From Hyalangium ruber (GTDB lineage Bacteria > Myxococcota > Myxococcia > Myxococcales > Myxococcaceae): a DNA stretch of 64,000 nt. The DNA lies in the NCBI RefSeq assembly GCF_034259325.1, contig NZ_JAXIVS010000012.1, positions 62,001 to 126,000 of the forward strand, given 5' to 3'. Below, in pieces: positions 25,051 through 33,095 of this stretch. Below the pieces are notes generated by a model. The model saw nothing but the letters and a program-made list of their open reading frames with translations. It was not told the DNA's origin and ran no database searches. The first letter of the stretch is position 1, and each line of letters opens with the position of its first letter. Position numbers and translations under genes: made by a program.

Positions 25051-25854
25051 TCAACGGCCCCGCTGGGCGAGGATGGCGCGGGCCAGTTCCTCGAACCCCC
25101 GCCCTTCGGCGGCGCGGGTCACGAAAGCAGGGGGCGCGTCGATGCGGTCCAGCACGGCCCGCACGTTGGCCACGCCCACACTGAGGGCAAATGCCTGGAA
25201 CATCGGGGCATCGTTGAAAGAATCCCCGGCGTAGACGGAGCGGCCGTCCTCGGGCGCCAGCCGCTCACCCCAGGCCTCGCGGGCATAGCGCCGCGACGTG
25301 GTGAGCTTGTCGAAGCGACCCAGCCAGCAGTTGACGTGTACCGAGGAGCGCACCGCCGTCACGCCCCTCGCGTGCAGCAGGGCCTCGATGCGGCCCGCGG
25401 CCGCGTCGCCCAGCCGCGCCTCCTCGTTGTAGTCGATGGCCAGATCCACCTCGGTGTACACGCTGTCCGAGGACAATCTGGCCCCTGGCACCTGCTTGAG
25501 GACCCGGGAGACCTCCGCACGCAGGCGCTTGCGGTTCGCGGCGCGCTCGGCTGGCGCCTCGGCGTACACCCGGCGCAGCGCCCCGTGGGCCCCCCGGACG
25601 AAGAAGAGCCCTCCGTTCTCCACGATGACGCCATCCACCGGGAGCGTGCGCGCCCAGGCCTCACCCCACCCTGCCGGCCGGCCGCTGACAAGCACCACCT
25701 TCAGCCCTGCCTCGGACAGACGCTCGATCGCGCGGATCGTCTGGCTGCGCAGCCGGTGGCCCGTGGTGAGCGTGCCATCCACGTCCGTGAAGACACTCCG
25801 CACCTGGGACAGATCCGCTGCTCGGAGCGGCCGAGGCCCCGCCTGCCGCCTCAC
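25051..25854 (-). CDS. HAD-superfamily phosphatase (IIB/Cof-MPGP-like)
   Basis: The GTG at 25854 overlaps the TGA of the upstream gene (GTGA), giving 267 residues. HAD motifs are FTDVDGTLT (nucleophile Asp and DxD), VLVSGRPAG (motif II), KLTTSRRYAREAWGE (Lys region) and VYAGDSFNDAPMFQ (motif III/IV). The C2 cap in the middle and the GDSFND motif resemble mannosyl-3-phosphoglycerate or sucrose-phosphate phosphatases. The substrate is not identifiable. The longer frame that overlaps the preceding gene is not used. Confidence 0.82.
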   Translation of the reverse strand: MRRQAGPRPLRAADLSQVRSVFTDVDGTLTTGHRLRSQTIRAIERLSEAGLKVVLVSGRPAGWGEAWARTLPVDGVIVENGGLFFVRGAHGALRRVYAEAPAERAANRKRLRAEVSRVLKQVPGARLSSDSVYTEVDLAIDYNEEARLGDAAAGRIEALLHARGVTAVRSSVHVNCWLGRFDKLTTSRRYAREAWGERLAPEDGRSVYAGDSFNDAPMFQAFALSVGVANVRAVLDRIDAPPAFVTRAAEGRGFEELARAILAQRGR

Positions 25855-27026
25855 GTCACCCCCAGGGTGGCCAGCAGGCCCTGGAAGTTCTCGAGGGTGG
25901 CACGCAGCTCCGGGCCCGTGAGACTGGCCAGGGGCACCTTGCGCGCCCGGCGCAGGAAGACGTCCATGTTCGGCTCGCGCCCATAGAGCGACTGCGCGAT
26001 CGTGGCGGCATCCGCCAGCAGGCGCGCCGCCAGCGTGGCATCCGTGGCCAGCACGCCATGGGCGCGCTCCAACCGCACCCCACAGGCGGCCCACACCTCG
26101 CGGTCATTGATGACGAGCACCTGCCGCTGGTTCACCGCGGACAGCGAGCGCACCAGGACGTCCAGCTCCTCCACGACCTGGAGCAGTTCGTCCTTCGACG
26201 GGGCGGCCATCGTCGCGATCCGCCCCACCCTGCCGCGCATCTCGATGATGTGCCGCTTGTCCTGGGCGCGCAGGCCCCGGTAGGCGGCCGTCCGACCGAA
26301 CACATCCAGCTCGCCCTGGAGCTGCTGCGCGTTCCACTGCACGGTCGCGGGCTCGGCCTCGCGCACCTTCACCAGGCGCGCGCTGAGGATGCGCGCCAGG
26401 TCCGCCACGATGGCGCGCACGGTCATCGCCGCCTTCACCTCTTCCTCGTAGCCCGGCACCACCTCTTTGCGGGCCACGTCCACGAAGGCGTTGATGGACG
26501 TGTAGACCAGGTCGCTGATCTGCTCGCGGAAGGTGGACCGCAGGCGCTGGATCTCCGCCAGCAGCGTCCACCGGTCCGACACCACGGCGGGGTTGCGCAT
26601 GGCCTCGCCGAGCTGAGTGATGTTCTGGGCCATCTGCATCATCGCGTCCTGCAGCGACGCGGCCGCAGCCCGGCTCCGGCCCTGGAGCGTGCCCTGCTCC
26701 GCCGCGTGGCTCACCGTGTCGGCGATGCCCCCGGGCGGCGCGGGGAACTGCTCGCGGATGACGTTGAGCAGCGTGTTGACGTCCATCACCGTGTCCCGGA
26801 TGACCGGGGCCATCTCCTCCCAGAGCGACAGGTCCGCTCCGGTGTCGGTGGAGTCCGTTTCGTACTTCACCAGGTCCATGTCGCTCAGCCGGGTGATGGC
26901 CTGAGCGGCGGCGGCGTATACCTTCCTCAGGCGCGCGGCGAAGGCCGGGTCGGGAAGCGTCTGGACGATCTGCTCGAGCCTCGGAGCGAGGGGAGCCGGA
27001 GTGGTTTCAGCGGACACGGGGCGCAC
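25851..27026 (-). CDS. Conserved-looking helical protein of unknown function
   Basis: I do not recognise this 391-residue protein. It is predicted almost entirely helical, with heptad-like stretches (AEIQRLRSTFREQISDLVYT, ARILSARLVKVREAEPATVQ, LLQVVEELDVLVRSLSAVNQ) and no signal peptide, membrane segment or catalytic motif. The frame starts at a GTG at 27026 with a second GTG three codons later. It is translationally coupled to the HAD phosphatase downstream and divergent from corA. The sequence composition matches its neighbours, so there is no sign of recent transfer. Confidence 0.7.
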   Translation of the reverse strand: MRPVSAETTPAPLAPRLEQIVQTLPDPAFAARLRKVYAAAAQAITRLSDMDLVKYETDSTDTGADLSLWEEMAPVIRDTVMDVNTLLNVIREQFPAPPGGIADTVSHAAEQGTLQGRSRAAAASLQDAMMQMAQNITQLGEAMRNPAVVSDRWTLLAEIQRLRSTFREQISDLVYTSINAFVDVARKEVVPGYEEEVKAAMTVRAIVADLARILSARLVKVREAEPATVQWNAQQLQGELDVFGRTAAYRGLRAQDKRHIIEMRGRVGRIATMAAPSKDELLQVVEELDVLVRSLSAVNQRQVLVINDREVWAACGVRLERAHGVLATDATLAARLLADAATIAQSLYGREPNMDVFLRRARKVPLASLTGPELRATLENFQGLLATLGVT

Positions 27027-27089
27027 TCTAGACCGAGTCCGGCGCCGCTGGGTCCTCGACTTCTCTCGCCGTTGGTTCTAGCAATCGCG

Positions 27090-27121
27090 CTCCAGTCGAC
27101 AATTCCAGCCTGGAACTGGAG
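27090..27121 (+). promoter_or_regulatory. corA leader hairpin that can sequester the Shine-Dalgarno
   Basis: CTCCAG (27090-27095) pairs with CTGGAG (27116-27121), and inside it TTCCA (27103-27107) pairs with TGGAA (27111-27115). The 3-prime arm contains the GGAG ribosome binding site that lies nine bases before the corA ATG. In mRNA the hairpin would hide that site. This is seen directly in the sequence; regulation, for example by magnesium, is inference. Confidence 0.5.
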
Positions 27122-27130
27122 TCCCGCATC

Positions 27131-28075
27131 ATGCAGATACAGGTCTGTGTCCTCCACGAAGGTCGCATCCTCTCGGGCGGTCAGGAGCTGATTGAACGCC
27201 CCGGGCTCAAGTGGATCGACGTGCAGGACCCCAACGAGGAGGGCATGCAGCGGCTGGCCGAGCGGTTCACCCTGCACAAGCTGGCCGTCGAGGACTGCCT
27301 CCACCTGGATCAGCGCCCCAAGCTGGAGGAGTACCCCGAGCACCAGTTCATCGTTCTGCAGGGCTTCACCGCCGGCAAGAACGTCTGCGACCTGACCTTA
27401 CACGAGCACCACTTCTTCCTCGGACCGGACTGGCTGATCAGCGTCCACCAGCTCCCGTTCGACGCGCACGACGAGGTGCGCCGCCGGGTGGTGAATGATC
27501 CTCGCGCGACACTCGAGCGGGGCGCGGACTTCATCCTCTACCTGTTGGCGGATGCACTGATCGATCGCCAGTTCCCCATCCTGGACACCTTCAGCGACGA
27601 GCTCGAGGACCTGGAGGTGGCCATCTTCGAGCAGGCGGAGAAGGAGCACCTGCAGCGCATCTTCGAGATGAAGCGGATGCTGGTAACGCTGCGGCGCGTG
27701 CTCTCGCCCCAGCGCGACGTGGTGGGGCTGATGGCCCGCCGGGGCATCCCCCATGTCAACGAGCGCACCAACCTGTACTTCCGAGACGTGTACGATCACC
27801 TCGTCCGGCTGTACGAGCAGATCGACGCGGGGCGCGATCTGCTGGGCAACGTGATGGACGGCTACCTGTCCATGGTGGCCAACAAGACGAACGACATCAC
27901 CAAGCAGCTCACCATCTTCGCCACCATCTTCCTGCCGCTGTCCTTCATCGTGGGGTTCTTCGGACAGAACTTCGACATGCTGTCCGGTACGGGCTTCTAT
28001 TACGCCATGTGGGCGATGATCATCGGGTTCCCCATCGCGCTCATCTTCTGGTTCAGGCACAAGCACTGGATCTGA
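27131..28075 (+). CDS. corA: CorA-family divalent cation transporter
   Basis: The 314-residue protein has the CorA layout: a soluble alpha/beta N-terminus (ISVHQLPFDAHDEVRRRV), a long stalk helix (about 190-250, TNLYFRDVYDHLVRLYEQID) and two C-terminal membrane helices (LTIFATIFLPLSFIVGFF and YAMWAMIIGFPIALIFWF). The loop motif normally GMN reads GQN (278-280, FFGQNF). CorA forms pentameric Mg2+/Co2+ channels and GMN is the selectivity filter, so ion preference may differ. The ATG is preceded by GGAG inside a potential hairpin. A hydrolase gene follows 16 bases later. Confidence 0.87.
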   Translation: MQIQVCVLHEGRILSGGQELIERPGLKWIDVQDPNEEGMQRLAERFTLHKLAVEDCLHLDQRPKLEEYPEHQFIVLQGFTAGKNVCDLTLHEHHFFLGPDWLISVHQLPFDAHDEVRRRVVNDPRATLERGADFILYLLADALIDRQFPILDTFSDELEDLEVAIFEQAEKEHLQRIFEMKRMLVTLRRVLSPQRDVVGLMARRGIPHVNERTNLYFRDVYDHLVRLYEQIDAGRDLLGNVMDGYLSMVANKTNDITKQLTIFATIFLPLSFIVGFFGQNFDMLSGTGFYYAMWAMIIGFPIALIFWFRHKHWI

Positions 28076-28091
28076 GCTTCCTGGAGGAACC

Positions 28092-28880
28092 GTGCTGACC
28101 ATCACCGTCGAGGGCACCCCGCTGCACTACCGCGACGTGGGCCAGGGCCTGCCCGTGCTGCTGTTGCACGCCTTCCCGCTCCATGGCGAGGCGTTCGACA
28201 AGCAGGTGGCGGCGCTGTCGGGCCGCTACCGCTTCATCGTTCCGGATCATCGAGGCTTCGGAGAGAGCGAGCTGGGCCAGGGGCCCACGGAGATGACCCG
28301 GCTCGCCCAGGACTCGCTGGCGCTGCTGGACTCGCTGAAGCTCGACTCGGTGGTGGTGGGAGGCGTGTCCATGGGCGGGTACGCGGCCATGGCGCTGCTG
28401 CGCGAGGACGCGGGGCGCGTGCGAGGGCTGGTGCTGGTGGACACCCAGGCCACCGCGGATGATGAGGCGGGCCGGGCCCGGCGCGAGGCCTCGGCGAAAG
28501 AGGCGCTGGAGAAAGGCGTGGAGCCACTCGTCCAGACGCTGCTGCCCAAGCTGGTGGCGGCGGGCCCGGACTCCCCCGTGGGCCGCGAGGTGGCGGCGAT
28601 GATGCGCACGGCTTCTCCCGCGGCGGTGGCGGCCGCGCAGCGCGGCATGGCCCTGCGGGCGGACAGCAAGGACATCCTGGCGCGCTATGCGGGCCCTGCG
28701 CTGATCGTCGTAGGCGAACACGACACGGTGACTCCGCTGGAGAAGGCCCGGCAGATGGCCGATCTCATCTCCGGGGCACACCTGGAGGTCATCCCAGGCG
28801 CGGCGCACCTGCCCAACCAAGAGCAACCCGAGCGCTTCAACGCGGTGCTCGATCGCTTCCTGGCGTCCCTGCCAACCTGA
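28092..28880 (+). CDS. Alpha/beta-fold hydrolase
   Basis: The 262-residue protein starts at GTG (GGAGGA upstream) and has the full hydrolase triad: nucleophile in GGVSMGGYA, acid in VVGEHDTVTP and histidine in PGAAHLPNQEQP, with the oxyanion strand VLLLHAFPLHGE and DHRGFGES. It resembles 3-oxoadipate enol-lactonase-like or haloperoxidase-like esterases; the substrate cannot be named. It follows corA in the same direction and converges with the lipoprotein gene. No signal peptide is present. Confidence 0.85.
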   Translation: MLTITVEGTPLHYRDVGQGLPVLLLHAFPLHGEAFDKQVAALSGRYRFIVPDHRGFGESELGQGPTEMTRLAQDSLALLDSLKLDSVVVGGVSMGGYAAMALLREDAGRVRGLVLVDTQATADDEAGRARREASAKEALEKGVEPLVQTLLPKLVAAGPDSPVGREVAAMMRTASPAAVAAAQRGMALRADSKDILARYAGPALIVVGEHDTVTPLEKARQMADLISGAHLEVIPGAAHLPNQEQPERFNAVLDRFLASLPT

Positions 28881-28882
28881 GT

Positions 28883-29410
28883 TCAGGTGGGGGGCGCCTC
28901 ACCCTTGCGCTCCTTGACCACCAGCGAGGTGAAGCTTCGGAGCCCGTCCGAGCGCGTCACCTTCACCAGGTAGAGCCCCGGCTCCCAGTCCTCGGCGATC
29001 TCGAAGGAGAACGTCATCCGACCAGAAGGAGAAGCGCTCGCGTAGAGTTTGCTGCTCCACACCTTGAGGGCCCCAGCCCCTCCGTAGACTCCCAGGCGGA
29101 AGACCTCTGCGCGTACCGCCGGAGCCCCCAGGGAAGAGACCTCCACCAAGACCTGCTCGCCCGCCAGGGCCGCCTGCGCAGAGGTGAGCACCTCGAGCTC
29201 CGCAGGACTCGCGGGCTTGCCCTTGCGCCAGGACGGATCTCCTCGCGGAGCTGACTCTCCCGGCGCTTCCAGGGGCGGGACTTCCCGCACCGAGCGCCGC
29301 GCCACGGCCACCTTCTCCTCATGCGGAGGATTGGCGTTCGCTTGTTGACACCCCAGCCACACCCATACCGCGAGCCCCAGAGCCCAAGGGCCTCCCCCCA
29401 TCCCCGCCAT
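28883..29410 (-). CDS. Lipoprotein of unknown function
   Basis: The start at 29410 (MAGMGGGPW) is preceded by GGGGGAGGTC and gives a 175-residue protein with a short signal peptide and lipobox VWLGC. The mature N-terminus is low-complexity and charged; the C-terminal half (VLVEVSSLGAPAVRAEVFRL, MTFSFEIAEDWEPGLYLVKV) looks like a beta-sandwich domain. No family was recognised. The gene stop is two bases from the convergent hydrolase stop. Confidence 0.65.
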   Translation of the reverse strand: MAGMGGGPWALGLAVWVWLGCQQANANPPHEEKVAVARRSVREVPPLEAPGESAPRGDPSWRKGKPASPAELEVLTSAQAALAGEQVLVEVSSLGAPAVRAEVFRLGVYGGAGALKVWSSKLYASASPSGRMTFSFEIAEDWEPGLYLVKVTRSDGLRSFTSLVVKERKGEAPPT

Positions 29411-29509
29411 CCCCGACCTCCCCCACAACCGAAGAGAAGGTAGGCACGGGCGGCAAGCCTGCCAATCCACGGGCCATGGGCACGGGGACGGCCTCTCGGC
29501 GCGAACGGG

Positions 29510-29887
29510 CTACTGCTCGCAGACGATCTGAGAGCCGTTCTGGGAGCAGGTGTTGCAGGCTTCGGTCTCCACGAGGACCCCCATGCGGCACTCGAGCACG
29601 GCCAGACCGTCGGCGCGGCACAGGCCGCGGCCCTCGGCGCTCAGGGCGCAGTTGTCGCCGGCCACGTTGGCGGAGGTGTCACAGCGGATGGAACCGTCCG
29701 CCTCCTGACAACCGAGCCCCCCCCGGCAGGGCAGAGCGCGCCACTGGCTCCCACGGCACTCCAGGGCCTCGGTCTCGCTGCTGCAGATGTAGCCACTGCT
29801 CGAGCAGGAGTCGCCGACGTCCGGCCCTCCACACCCAGAGAGGAAGAGAAAGCCAACGAGCGGAAGGAGCGCCAGGATGCGATTCAT
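29510..29887 (-). CDS. Cysteine-rich lipoprotein
   Basis: The 125-residue protein begins MNRILALLPLVGFLFLSGCG, a clear lipoprotein signal with lipobox LSGC. The mature part carries 12 further cysteines in short repeats (SCSSSGYIC, ECRGSQW, PCRGGLGC, RGLCRADGLAVLEC, ACNTC), suggesting small disulfide-bonded modules. The repeating C-W/A-L-x-C pattern is common in myxobacterial surface lipoproteins, but no function is known to me. The frame extends upstream without a ribosome binding site, so the ATG at 29887 is preferred. Confidence 0.68.
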   Translation of the reverse strand: MNRILALLPLVGFLFLSGCGGPDVGDSCSSSGYICSSETEALECRGSQWRALPCRGGLGCQEADGSIRCDTSANVAGDNCALSAEGRGLCRADGLAVLECRMGVLVETEACNTCSQNGSQIVCEQ

Positions 29888-29922
29888 GCGGGCGCCGACT
29901 ATCACGGGCCTCGCGCGGCGGG

Positions 29923-30927
29923 TCAACCGCCGAGCGTCTCTCGGAAGAAGCGGCGGAAGTTCCCCCCGAGGATCCGCTCCACCCACGGCTCGGGGTGGCG
30001 GCGCAGGAGCAGCTCGGTCAGGCGGGGAAGATCCGTCACATCGCGCATGCCCTTGGGCAGCGCCACCATCCCATCATAGTCCGAGCCAATCCCCACCCCC
30101 TCCTCGCCCATGACATTCACGGCGTGTTCGATATGCCGGACGACGTCATCGAACGTGTCGCCGCCCAGGTAGACGGGCGCGAGGATGATGCCCACCACCC
30201 CACCCCGCTCGGCGATTCGCCGCAGCGACTCATCCGAGAGGTTACGCCACCCTCCTCCCGCCGCGCGCACACCGGTGTGCGAGGAGAAGAACCGGACGGA
30301 GGGCAACGCGAAGAGTTCCTCCAGGGTGCGCTCGGAGGCATGCGCCACATCCACGCTCAGGCCCACGCGGGCCATCTCCTCCACCACCGCGTGCCCCAGC
30401 GGCGTAAGGCCCCGGTTGCCCATCATCGGGAAGGAAGAGCCCCCCAAGTCATTGTTGGACAGGTGGGTCAGCCCCATGAAGCGCACACCCCGCTGGTGCA
30501 GCTCCGCCAGCCGCGCCACCTGACCTTCGATGGCATGCCCTCCCTCCACGCCGAGGATGGCGGACAACCGGCCGTGGGCGAGGTTGTCCTCCAGCATGGC
30601 CGCGCTGGTGGTGATGCGCGCCTGACCCTCGGAGCGCTGGCAGAACTCCGCGAGCCGGTCAATCTGCCACACCGCCCGCGCCCACTCGCTGGAGCGCGCC
30701 TCGCGCGGCCACCCCCTCCAGGTGGCGAACAGCGGGAAGCCCCCGACGAACGGGAAGCCCCGGGTGACGAGGGTGAAGCACTGCAGCTTCACGCCCGCCT
30801 CGCGCAGGCGCGGGAAGTCCACGTGCCCCTCATCGGAGCGAACGCACAGGTCGCGGTTCCACATGAGCGAATCCGCGTGGCCGTCAGCGATACACCAGCG
30901 CCGGTGGAGTTCGTTCACGTCGCTCAT
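29923..30927 (-). CDS. Membrane dipeptidase (renal dipeptidase, peptidase M19)
   Basis: The 334-residue protein (ATG at 30927, MSDVNELHRR) shows the M19 metal ligands: DGHADSL near the N-terminus, bridging glutamate in ILGVEGGHAIEG, histidine in VDVAHAS, SSHTGVRA and the aspartate in GIGSDYDGMV. The family hydrolyses dipeptides, including those with D-amino acids, using two zinc ions. No signal peptide is visible, so it is likely cytoplasmic here despite the family name. It lies between a lipoprotein gene and a Ser/Thr kinase on the same strand. Confidence 0.88.
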   Translation of the reverse strand: MSDVNELHRRWCIADGHADSLMWNRDLCVRSDEGHVDFPRLREAGVKLQCFTLVTRGFPFVGGFPLFATWRGWPREARSSEWARAVWQIDRLAEFCQRSEGQARITTSAAMLEDNLAHGRLSAILGVEGGHAIEGQVARLAELHQRGVRFMGLTHLSNNDLGGSSFPMMGNRGLTPLGHAVVEEMARVGLSVDVAHASERTLEELFALPSVRFFSSHTGVRAAGGGWRNLSDESLRRIAERGGVVGIILAPVYLGGDTFDDVVRHIEHAVNVMGEEGVGIGSDYDGMVALPKGMRDVTDLPRLTELLLRRHPEPWVERILGGNFRRFFRETLGG

Positions 30928-30972
30928 GCCCGGCAGTCTCGGACCTCGCCTCGCGGAGAACAAGCCCAAGGC

Positions 30973-32103
30973 TCAGGGGTCGTGCCTGCGGGGGACCAAC
31001 CCAGGCGGCCTGGGAGAGAACTCCTCGCTCTCCGGAAGCTGGGCGCCGCCATGACGCCGGGTGGCATCACTGCGAACACGGGCTGCCTCACGCTCCGCAT
31101 CCTGAGGGCCGTAGCAGCGCCCGGTGCCGCCCATGAAGGCCCAGAGCTCATCTCTCAGTTCCTGCCCGGACTGGAACCGCTCGCCCGGGTCGCGCCGGAG
31201 CGCTTTCAGAACGATGGCCCTCATGGGCGCCGACAGCCCCCGCGTGGCGCGCTCCACGTGCTCTGGACGAAAGCGCTCCATGCGCATGGACATCTCGGGC
31301 GCGGTGGCCCAGCTCTGAAGCTCGCTCTGCAGTGAGGCCTGCACGGTGGTGGGCGGCCCCGCCATTCGCATGGCCTGCTGCACCTCTTCCAGATCCAACA
31401 GGTGCTTGCCCGTCACCAGCTCGAGGAGCACCACCCCCAACGAGAAGAGATCGGAACGGGCATCCAGCGGCTGGAGCATGAGGTACTCGGGGGAGGAGTA
31501 GGCGATATCGCCCTTGAGGAGCGGGCCCACTGTCTCCATGCGGCCCTCCATCTTCGAATAGGCGGAGGCGAAGTCCGTGAGCTTGACGCGCCCATGGAAG
31601 CCAAACCGGATGTTTCGCGGACTGACGTCCCGGTGGACGATGCCCAGCGGCCGGCCCCGCGCATCCCGCAGCGTGTGCGCGTATTGGAGGGCATCCGCCA
31701 CTTCACCCACGAGATAGGCCGCGAACGGCTCGGGCATGGGCTGCCCGCGCATGGCGGCGAAGCTGAGCAGGGACTCCAGGGAGTAGCCATCCACGTGCTC
31801 CATGACGACGTGGGGCGAGCCCTCATGCATACGCACCAGGTACGCCTGGGCGATGCACGGGTGGCTGAGCTGGAGGATGAGCTTGAATTCGTCCAGGAGC
31901 CGCGCCCGCTCGACGCCGCTGGAGGGCTCTTGCAGGCGCTTGATGAGCACGGAGCTTCCCAGGGTATCGGCGTACCTTCGGCGCGCCAGCAGCACCTCTC
32001 CATTGCTGCTGGCTCCCAGGTACCGGAGCAGCTCGTAGGAGGTGGCACCGGACGAGAAGAGGATGACGGGCTTGGAGGTGGGCTGCTCAGGGGTTGAAGA
32101 CAT
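30973..32103 (-). CDS. Eukaryote-like serine/threonine protein kinase
   Basis: With the ATG at 32103 (AAGGAG eight bases upstream) the protein has 376 residues, essentially one kinase domain plus a 40-residue basic tail. Visible motifs: glycine loop LGASSNGEV, Lys55 in VLIKRL, catalytic HRDVSPRN (His157-Asp159, Asn164) and SSPEY for APE. The metal-binding motif is DFA (177-179) instead of DFG, and no transmembrane helix or sensor domain is present. Myxobacteria encode many such kinases. Activity is plausible because the catalytic Asp and Lys are kept, though the DFA change is unusual. Substrate unknown. Confidence 0.88.
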   Translation of the reverse strand: MSSTPEQPTSKPVILFSSGATSYELLRYLGASSNGEVLLARRRYADTLGSSVLIKRLQEPSSGVERARLLDEFKLILQLSHPCIAQAYLVRMHEGSPHVVMEHVDGYSLESLLSFAAMRGQPMPEPFAAYLVGEVADALQYAHTLRDARGRPLGIVHRDVSPRNIRFGFHGRVKLTDFASAYSKMEGRMETVGPLLKGDIAYSSPEYLMLQPLDARSDLFSLGVVLLELVTGKHLLDLEEVQQAMRMAGPPTTVQASLQSELQSWATAPEMSMRMERFRPEHVERATRGLSAPMRAIVLKALRRDPGERFQSGQELRDELWAFMGGTGRCYGPQDAEREAARVRSDATRRHGGAQLPESEEFSPRPPGLVPRRHDP

Positions 32104-32307
32104 CTCATGCACTCCTTGGGTAGGCACGCGAATGGCCGCGTGTGGAACGGCGGGGAGAGCAAGCCAACCTTACAGGTATGGCCGCCGGCATCCTACCAGA
32201 AATCGCAGGTAGGAATGATAGGAAGAACCTCACGGGTCAGCACCCTACCAAGGGGGGCAGACATCCACGGCCCTACCCAACCGCTCCGAAGCCGAACTCC
32301 GCGTCCC

Positions 32308-32342
32308 ATAAAGAGAAACGGCTCCCGCCCAAGCGGGAGCCG
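32308..32342 (-). terminator. Rho-independent terminator after the coiled-coil lipoprotein gene
   Basis: CGGCTCCCGC (32319-32328) and GCGGGAGCCG (32333-32342) make a perfect 10-bp stem with a 4-base loop. On the minus strand it is followed by TTTCTCTTT. It begins 29 bases after the stop at 32371. The remaining gap to the kinase start (32104-32307) shows nothing else that I recognise. Confidence 0.85.
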
Positions 32343-32370
32343 TCCCTGGAGTACACGTTGAAGCGAGCTG

Positions 32371-32913
32371 TTACTTCTCCATCACGGGAGCGATGATGAC
32401 GACATCGCGGGCGACCTTGTCGTCCCCCTTCGTCACGAAGGAGGCGCGCACCTCGGTGCCCTCCTCGAAGTCATCCAGCTCCACCGCCAGGTTGTTCTGC
32501 GTCACGCGGGTCTGGTCGTCGGTCTTCAGCTTCATCTCGGCGTTGCTGCCAGGAACGAGGATCACCAGCGAATCACCCATGGTGGACTGCACGCGGCCCT
32601 GGACGGTGGCGTTGGCCGCCACGGTGCCAGCGCTGTCCTTGCGCTGCTCCGCGAGGCGCTCGTGCTCGGCCTGGGACAGCTCCGCCTGCTCCTCGGCCAC
32701 ATCCTGCTGGGCTTCGGCGATCTCTTCCTGATCCTCGGCTCTCAGGCCGGTCCCCTTCTCGGCCGCGTTCTGACGAATGTCCGTGATCTCCTTCTGGGCC
32801 TCCTGCTGCGCCTCGGCCAGATCCTGCCGCTCCTTCTGGACCTCATCGCGCTTGCAGCCCGCCGTCAGAGCAAGCCCCGCCACCGCCGCCACCGTCATCA
32901 TGAGCTTTCGCAT
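32371..32913 (-). CDS. Lipoprotein with coiled coil and stress-type beta domain
   Basis: From the ATG at 32913 (AAGGAGAGGG upstream) the 180-residue protein has a lipoprotein signal (LALTAGCKRDE). Residues about 25-95 are a highly charged coiled coil rich in Gln, Glu and Ala (QKERQDLAEAQQEAQKE), and the C-terminal 75 residues form a small beta domain (VQGRVQSTMGDSLVILVPGS, VELDDFEEGTEVRASF). Similar lipoproteins occur widely in myxobacteria; the function is not known to me. It ends with a strong terminator and stands alone. Confidence 0.72.
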   Translation of the reverse strand: MRKLMMTVAAVAGLALTAGCKRDEVQKERQDLAEAQQEAQKEITDIRQNAAEKGTGLRAEDQEEIAEAQQDVAEEQAELSQAEHERLAEQRKDSAGTVAANATVQGRVQSTMGDSLVILVPGSNAEMKLKTDDQTRVTQNNLAVELDDFEEGTEVRASFVTKGDDKVARDVVIIAPVMEK

Positions 32914-33095
32914 ACACCCTCTCCTTTTCTTGCCTGGCCAGGGAGCAAGGCTCCCCAGCGGGATTGGGCAGAAAGTGGGTGCTGGCTCAGTCCTTGAACA
33001 GCACTTGCCAGGGACGTGAGGCGCCCTAGGGGCAGCGAGCGGGCGAGCAGGCACTCCGTGAGCTGCTCGCCTCGCGAGCCCGAGTGTTCGCGGGG

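Noticed and set aside
28876-28889. ACCTGAGTTCAGGT inverted repeat at the convergent hydrolase/lipoprotein junction
   Set aside because: The two-base loop is too small for a terminator hairpin and there is no T-run. It also overlaps both stop codons, so it is probably incidental.
32914-33095. Possible -24/-12 promoter upstream of the coiled-coil lipoprotein (CTGGCAAGTGCTGTTCA)
   Set aside because: GG is present but the required GC 10 bases later is TC. No other promoter was convincing in this gap.
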